Positions 5,257 to 9,037 of a stretch of 9,037 bases of DNA are shown here, one piece after another. This DNA is from an uncultured Bacillus sp. (GTDB lineage: Bacteria; Bacillota; Bacilli; Bacillales; Cytobacillaceae), in NCBI GenBank assembly GCA_937894355.1, contig CALCRD010000443.1, positions 1 through 9,037 on the forward strand. Direction: 5' to 3'. Every line of letters begins with the position of its first letter. The first letter of the stretch is position 1. The notes beneath the pieces were generated by a model. That model searched no databases, was not told where the DNA came from, and saw only the letters and a program-made list of their open reading frames with translations. The position numbers were made by a program, and so were the translations under genes.

Positions 5257-6125
5257 GGGATTCTTTTTTTTATTTGTGAATAAAGATGCCTTCTCTCCTC
5301 AAACACGGAAACATTGTCAACAAGAACTTTTTCCTCAAAAATATTCCTTATCGTTCGGATTAGTGGTTGATCTTGCTCCCGCGAATATACATAGATTGCT
5401 TGAGGTGCAATCGACAATAGTGGAGCAATGGTTGTTGAATCTACATAAACGGGATGATTAAATAATAACTTTCGATCAATCATTTTTATTAGTTCGATCC
5501 GCTTGATTTCTAAAAATTGTTCATCGAAAAATATGACTTCTTCGTCGAACAATAAATGTAAACTATTCAACCTCGGGGAGCGGTTGGAGATAAATTCCCT
5601 TAATGTTTGAATGAACACTTGGTATTCTTGTTCCATTTTATATTCATCGATAGAAATCTCCACATATTTTTCAAGTTTATCTTTAAACGGTCGTAAACTG
5701 AATTTCACAAACGAATCAAAAGAAAAAGAGATTGTCTTTTTCATAATATGGTTAACTGCGTGCTTAAGGACTGCCTTTATGTCAATATCCTTAATAAACA
5801 TAGCAATGTCTTCTCGTTCCCCTTCTAAGATCGAATGGATGATATCAAGTATTTGCCTGATTTCTTCTTCATCAGTATAGAAATATTGTTCAGTAATGAG
5901 TGCCCTAAACCAGTCCTCACATTTAATTTGTAGGATATAATCAAAAAACATCTTTTTTAATTCAAAAAAGCAATCATCAGGAAGCTCATTTGTCATAATT
6001 ACCACTATATTTCGATCTTCATCAAGAAGAATTGTTTTGTCAGGCTGAGAGGATACTAGATTCTTTTTTATCAATTGATAAAAAGGTGTAGCGTCCTCTA
6101 TCCGCTGGAAATGGATTTCAATCAA
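5253..6125 (-). CDS. ytxC: YtxC family putative sporulation protein
   Basis: This 290-residue protein matches the YtxC family in length (about 280 in B. subtilis) and in position between dnaI and thrS. The family is found in endospore formers and its biochemical role is unknown. The protein is acidic, mostly alpha-helical in appearance and rich in aromatic residues, with no signal peptide and no convincing membrane segment. Recognisable stretches include EDIAMFIKDIDIKAVLKHAVN (about 115-135, quoted up to its 20th residue: EDIAMFIKDIDIKAVLKHAV) and LLSIAPQAIYVYS near residues 234-246. The start is TTG at 6125, because GGGGGG lies six bases upstream and no ATG is near. It is separated from dnaI by a terminator and about 180 bases, so it should have its own promoter. 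It ends directly at the thrS promoter. Confidence 0.85.
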   Translation of the reverse strand: MIEIHFQRIEDATPFYQLIKKNLVSSQPDKTILLDEDRNIVVIMTNELPDDCFFELKKMFFDYILQIKCEDWFRALITEQYFYTDEEEIRQILDIIHSILEGEREDIAMFIKDIDIKAVLKHAVNHIMKKTISFSFDSFVKFSLRPFKDKLEKYVEISIDEYKMEQEYQVFIQTLREFISNRSPRLNSLHLLFDEEVIFFDEQFLEIKRIELIKMIDRKLLFNHPVYVDSTTIAPLLSIAPQAIYVYSREQDQPLIRTIRNIFEEKVLVDNVSVFEERRHLYSQIKKRIP

Positions 6126-6131
6126 ACAAAT

Positions 6132-6173
6132 CCCCCCTTTTATAGAAATCTCTGATTCTATGTATATGGGGGG
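6132..6173 (-). promoter_or_regulatory. ytxC upstream region with a hairpin that can hide the ribosome site
   Basis: CCCCCC (6173-6168 on the minus strand) can pair with GGGGGG (6137-6132), the only ribosome site of ytxC. Between them ATAGAA and TTCTAT (6161-6156 and 6147-6142) form an inner 6-bp stem with an 8-base loop. If the transcript starts upstream of 6173, translation should be inhibited. CATATACAT just after the C-run resembles a mother-cell sigma (sigma-E type) -10 box. In that case transcription would begin downstream of the C-run and avoid the hairpin. The -35 is not convincing. I see nothing else recognisable in 6174-6310. Confidence 0.5.
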
Positions 6174-6310
6174 CTGGACAAAAATAGAATCATTACAAGC
6201 AAATCGGTTGAAAATTAATAAATTGTAGATAATTCCTCTGAAACGTGCTCTATTCTGAATTTACCCAGAAGATCTCTGCCAATTCTACTATCAGTACTGA
6301 TCCCTCATTT

Positions 6311-6341
6311 AAAAATAGCCAGTGAAACATTTCACTGGCTA
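6311..6341 (-). terminator. Rho-independent terminator after dnaI
   Basis: This is a perfect 12-bp inverted repeat, TAGCCAGTGAAA (6316-6327) with TTTCACTGGCTA (6330-6341), followed on the minus strand by five T residues (6315-6311). It lies 11 bases past the dnaI stop codon and isolates the dnaB-dnaI unit from ytxC. Confidence 0.93.
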
Positions 6342-6352
6342 GACTCTAGCTT

Positions 6353-7291
6353 TTAATTCCGACGATTTGGTCCATCAAGACCAACAGGTTCAGCTAAATA
6401 TTTAATTCTTTCCAAAATCCTGCGGGCTTTCATTTTTTCCTCTTCACCGCGTTGGCTATAGGTTAAATGATGCTCTAATTCATGAAAATCAAAATTCGAA
6501 CTAAAAAAAGTTGGAAGGTTCTCCAGCATTCGGTACTGTAAAATTGGTCCCAAGACTTCATCTCTGGTCCAACTTGACATCGTTTCAGCACCAATATCAT
6601 CAAACATCAACACTTGTTGTTTTTTTATTCTTTCAATTTTTTCATTTAAAGTTGAATCGCCAATTGAATTTTTCATTTCGCGAAGAAGCTCTGGGACATA
6701 AACAATCATTGATGAAACCTTTTTCTGGGCTAATTCATTGGCAATTGCCCCTAACAGAAATGATTTCCCTACCCCAAATTGTCCGTATAAATACAAACCC
6801 TTTTGCTTTATACCGGAGGTGTAATTGGCAACAAACGACATAGCCTTATCGAGAGCTTTTAAGCGGCCAGGCGTGGCCGCACTATAATCAATATCCTCAA
6901 AGGAGACATGGAGAATATCCTTAGGAAAGTACATGCTCTGAATTAATTTTTCATTTTTCCGCTTCTCTTCATCCATAATTTGTAGATGGCAACGGTCATA
7001 TTGAATTTCTATTGAATTTAATCTAATCACTAGCTCAGGCTGAAAGCCTTTTAGTAAATTTTTACAGCCGACAAGACCTGGACAATTTCGACAATTGTTA
7101 CACTGAGTTGAGTACTCATAAAGCTTCATTAAGCTTCTCTCAATCATTTCATCAGTAATCGTCTCGCGGTGTTTTGCTAAAAAAGCCAATACATCAGGAT
7201 TACTATTAATTTCATGCCGCATTTTCTGATAACGTTTTTGGAAATTAGCGTTATTGCCTAACTTTTTTAGTGTTTCGTTAATGCTTTCCAT
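6353..7291 (-). CDS. dnaI: Primosomal protein DnaI, helicase loader
   Basis: This 312-residue AAA+ ATPase matches B. subtilis DnaI (about 311). It loads the replicative hexameric helicase (DnaC in B. subtilis naming) onto DNA at oriC and at restarted forks. The N-terminal helicase-binding domain carries a cysteine cluster C64-x2-C67-x2-C70-x5-C76, plus C101, consistent with its known zinc site. The ATPase domain has Walker A GQFGVGKS (170-177), Walker B VLMFDD (227-232) and a sensor-1-like SSNFD (264-268). All key residues are present. ATG at 7291 is six bases after the dnaB stop. Its ribosome site is the GGGGGGTGA overlapping the last codons of dnaB, so translation is probably coupled. Confidence 0.97.
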   Translation of the reverse strand: MESINETLKKLGNNANFQKRYQKMRHEINSNPDVLAFLAKHRETITDEMIERSLMKLYEYSTQCNNCRNCPGLVGCKNLLKGFQPELVIRLNSIEIQYDRCHLQIMDEEKRKNEKLIQSMYFPKDILHVSFEDIDYSAATPGRLKALDKAMSFVANYTSGIKQKGLYLYGQFGVGKSFLLGAIANELAQKKVSSMIVYVPELLREMKNSIGDSTLNEKIERIKKQQVLMFDDIGAETMSSWTRDEVLGPILQYRMLENLPTFFSSNFDFHELEHHLTYSQRGEEEKMKARRILERIKYLAEPVGLDGPNRRN

Positions 7292-7297
7292 AAATTA

Positions 7298-8713
7298 TCA
7301 TTCACCCCCCTGTTTCCTCAGGTTCTTCATTTTTTCATCTAGTAAGCGTTTTTTGGCTGCGAAATCGGAATCTTCTTCACCTTTTTGTGTAGCAGGTTGA
7401 TTATTATCTTGTTCACTAAACCAATCAGGCAGCAATTCGGTCCGTAGCGGTTTTTTCGAAGTTCTTTTTTTATTGGTATTTTCTCCAGCAGCCCATTGCT
7501 GGTATTTTTTATGTTCATTTATCGCCAAATCCATGGCAGCTTTAACACTTTTAACGTCTTTTCTTGCCCAATGGCTGGCAATTTTTTCAACATATCCTTT
7601 TGTTAGTTTCATATCTGTTTTGTACATGACATACTGAATTAGGACATTTACGACACCCGGAGTAAGTTTTTGCTGAAACATGATATCCTCAATAATTTTC
7701 AAATCGCCCTTGGTAGGCTCGGCGCCTCCGGACATATCTCGCAATAATTGCCGCGGTGATTTTGTTTCAAAATAATTGATTAACTCAGCTTCTTTGGTTT
7801 TTGGTTCTTCCTTTTTATCGGTGATATATACAGGAGGCTGTGTTCGATCAACCAACGAAGGAAGTTGGTCCTCATTATTAAACTGATACCAATCACGAGC
7901 AGATTTCCTTAACTCCTCTATATCGATTTCATTGTGTTCTGTAATCGCACTTAGGACAATATTTTTCATTTGGATTGCATCAATTTCATATAAAAAGGCC
8001 AGATTACTTATAGCATCCTTCACCTTGTTTGTCAGAGCTTGTTTTGGAACAAGTGATTCAGACAACCCTGCAGTCAGTAAGTCAAAATTAAACAGGTTCC
8101 CGCCGATTTGAATTTCTGAAGGGGTTCTTCTACCGACAAATTCATTCCCATTTTCTTGAGAAAAATCTTCAGCAGTATTGGGATCAAATTTTAAGGCACT
8201 TGGTGATGCAGAAGAATAGACATCTTGGAAAGCCCTGGTAATATCTTTATATTCTTCATGGGATTTAGTGGTTTGAACAGAAAAAAACCGTTTAAGTCTT
8301 GCAAATTGACTTTTACCAATTTTACGATATAAATAAATATTTAACATTCCGTCTAAAAAAAACTGTTCAGGGGTGAGTGGTGGTTGTAGCTGATAAATGA
8401 ACGACCTCTCGCCCTCATCATTTCGCACCAAGGTGGTAATAAGCCCCATTCCTTCCAGTCGGAGTCTAGCTTCATAAATTTCCTTCAAATTTAATCCCAT
8501 TAAAGTCATCAAACTATGATGGGAATTTTGCTCAGACCACAGCCGATTTTCCTCTAACTCCGCCCAAAGCGTCATATAGAGACTAAAGCTTGTTGTTCCA
8601 ACTAATGGCTGATACAAGAAAGTGAGCACTTTTCGATCAAAATCATGTAACAAACCGTTAGTTGCCACAACATAGCGATCAATTGGGATTAACTCTTGCC
8701 AATGCTGAGCCAT
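7298..8713 (-). CDS. dnaB: Replication initiation / membrane attachment protein DnaB (helicase co-loader)
   Basis: This 471-residue protein is the Firmicute DnaB, not the E. coli helicase of that name. It works with DnaD and DnaI to load helicase at oriC and at PriA-dependent restart sites, and is associated with the membrane in B. subtilis. The N-terminal half (about 1-150) is the winged-helix-like DDBH1 region. The C-terminal DDBH2 domain (about 305-400) holds the Y-x3-I-x3-W motif at Y374, I378 and W382. A charged, low-complexity tail follows (about 405-471). ATG at 8713 is preferred, since AGAGAGG lies 10 bases upstream; a TTG three codons earlier is too close to that site. The gene follows nrdR after a strong terminator and is coupled to dnaI. 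Confidence 0.96.
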   Translation of the reverse strand: MAQHWQELIPIDRYVVATNGLLHDFDRKVLTFLYQPLVGTTSFSLYMTLWAELEENRLWSEQNSHHSLMTLMGLNLKEIYEARLRLEGMGLITTLVRNDEGERSFIYQLQPPLTPEQFFLDGMLNIYLYRKIGKSQFARLKRFFSVQTTKSHEEYKDITRAFQDVYSSASPSALKFDPNTAEDFSQENGNEFVGRRTPSEIQIGGNLFNFDLLTAGLSESLVPKQALTNKVKDAISNLAFLYEIDAIQMKNIVLSAITEHNEIDIEELRKSARDWYQFNNEDQLPSLVDRTQPPVYITDKKEEPKTKEAELINYFETKSPRQLLRDMSGGAEPTKGDLKIIEDIMFQQKLTPGVVNVLIQYVMYKTDMKLTKGYVEKIASHWARKDVKSVKAAMDLAINEHKKYQQWAAGENTNKKRTSKKPLRTELLPDWFSEQDNNQPATQKGEEDSDFAAKKRLLDEKMKNLRKQGGE

Positions 8714-8742
8714 AAAACTCAAACCTCTCTCTAGCTTAATAG

Positions 8743-8778
8743 AAAAAAATTGAGCTAAAGGCTTTTTTAGCTCAATTT
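8743..8778 (-). terminator. Strong terminator between nrdR and dnaB
   Basis: This is a perfect 13-bp inverted repeat, AAATTGAGCTAAA (8747-8759) with TTTAGCTCAATTT (8766-8778), with a 6-base loop and a T-run continuing to 8743 on the minus strand. The upstream arm begins within the nrdR stop codon. Only about 30 bases separate it from the dnaB start, which leaves no room for a promoter. It probably acts as a partial terminator that lowers dnaB-dnaI expression relative to nrdR. Confidence 0.88.
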
Positions 8779-9037
8779 AATTTTCTTTTTTTATTAACTC
8801 TTTTAATTCATCAATAAAAACATTTATATCCTTGAATTGGCGATAAACTGAGGCAAAGCGGACATATGCTACTTCATCAATTTTAGCAAGCCTATCCATA
8901 ACCATTTCACCAATCATTTCACTCTTGATTTCTGATACGCCTTGATTACGAAGTTCTTTTTCAACTTCAATCGTAATATCCTGTAATTCCTTCAAAGCGA
9001 CAGGCCGTTTTTCACAAGCTTTAATAAGCCCTCTTAA
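8777..9037 (-). CDS. nrdR: Transcriptional repressor NrdR, C-terminal part
   Basis: The last 86 residues of NrdR are present; the gene runs off the right edge of the window with its frame intact, so the truncation is an artefact of the window. NrdR (about 150 residues) binds ATP/dATP and represses ribonucleotide reductase genes through NrdR boxes. The visible part is the ATP-cone domain, starting LRGLIKACEKRPVAL and including VSEIKSEMIGEMVMDRL and the strongly conserved VAYVRFASVYRQFKDI block. The N-terminal zinc ribbon is outside the window. In B. subtilis nrdR (ytcG) also precedes dnaB, and linkage to replication genes fits its role in nucleotide supply. Confidence 0.95.
   Translation of the reverse strand, partial: LRGLIKACEKRPVALKELQDITIEVEKELRNQGVSEIKSEMIGEMVMDRLAKIDEVAYVRFASVYRQFKDINVFIDELKELIKKEN

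Noticed and set aside
5017..5283. Plus-strand open frame of 88 codons over the thrS leader
   Set aside because: It lies antisense to the T-box leader and promoter, lacks a clear ribosome site, and has no recognisable protein features.
8777..8995. nrdR as a short gene starting at 8995
   Set aside because: The conserved NrdR frame continues through to the window edge without a stop, so 8995 is an internal TTG codon.
1..9037. CRISPR array, prophage or toxin-antitoxin genes
   Set aside because: No regularly spaced direct repeats and no proteins of those types on either strand; apart from the left end the window is conserved chromosomal core.

Overview
The window looks like chromosomal DNA of a Bacillaceae bacterium (Bacillus or a close relative such as Neobacillus/Mesobacillus; the genus is an inference). 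The gene order nrdR–dnaB–dnaI–ytxC–thrS–infC–rpmI–rplT–ysdA is the one known from Bacillus subtilis. Purine-rich Shine-Dalgarno sites, a T-box leader and an L20-type leader fit a low-GC Firmicute. Every protein gene lies on the minus strand, so transcription runs from high to low coordinates.

Reading with transcription: 9037–6311 is the DNA replication block. It holds the C-terminal part of nrdR (repressor of ribonucleotide reductase genes, cut by the window edge), a strong hairpin terminator over the nrdR stop codon, then dnaB and dnaI (helicase-loading proteins), closed by a perfect 12-bp terminator. Next comes ytxC (putative sporulation protein), whose unusual GGGGGG ribosome site can pair with a CCCCCC run just upstream.

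5256–2894 is thrS with a complete regulatory leader: a sigma-A promoter, a tandem ACC specifier candidate, an antiterminator hairpin candidate, the T-box sequence and a terminator. 2792–1291 is the translation operon infC–rpmI–rplT. It has its own promoter and a long structured leader with a perfect 11-bp attenuator, as expected for L20 autoregulation. infC starts at a rare ATT codon.

1240–1 is the accessory end. After ysdA (small DUF1294 membrane protein) come a PlsY-like membrane acyltransferase with altered motif-1 residues and, overlapping it by 17 bases, the N-terminal part of a GNAT protein resembling FeeM/autoinducer-synthase N-acyltransferases. The GNAT gene breaks off after about 77 residues, at nested inverted repeats occupying positions 6–54. 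These look like the right end of an IS200/IS605-family (TnpB-type) element whose body would lie outside the window to the left.

Most of the window is conserved housekeeping DNA. The part least explained by known biology is the coupled PlsY-like/FeeM-like pair, possibly an amino-lipid or N-acyl amino acid pathway, and its apparent disruption by the element.
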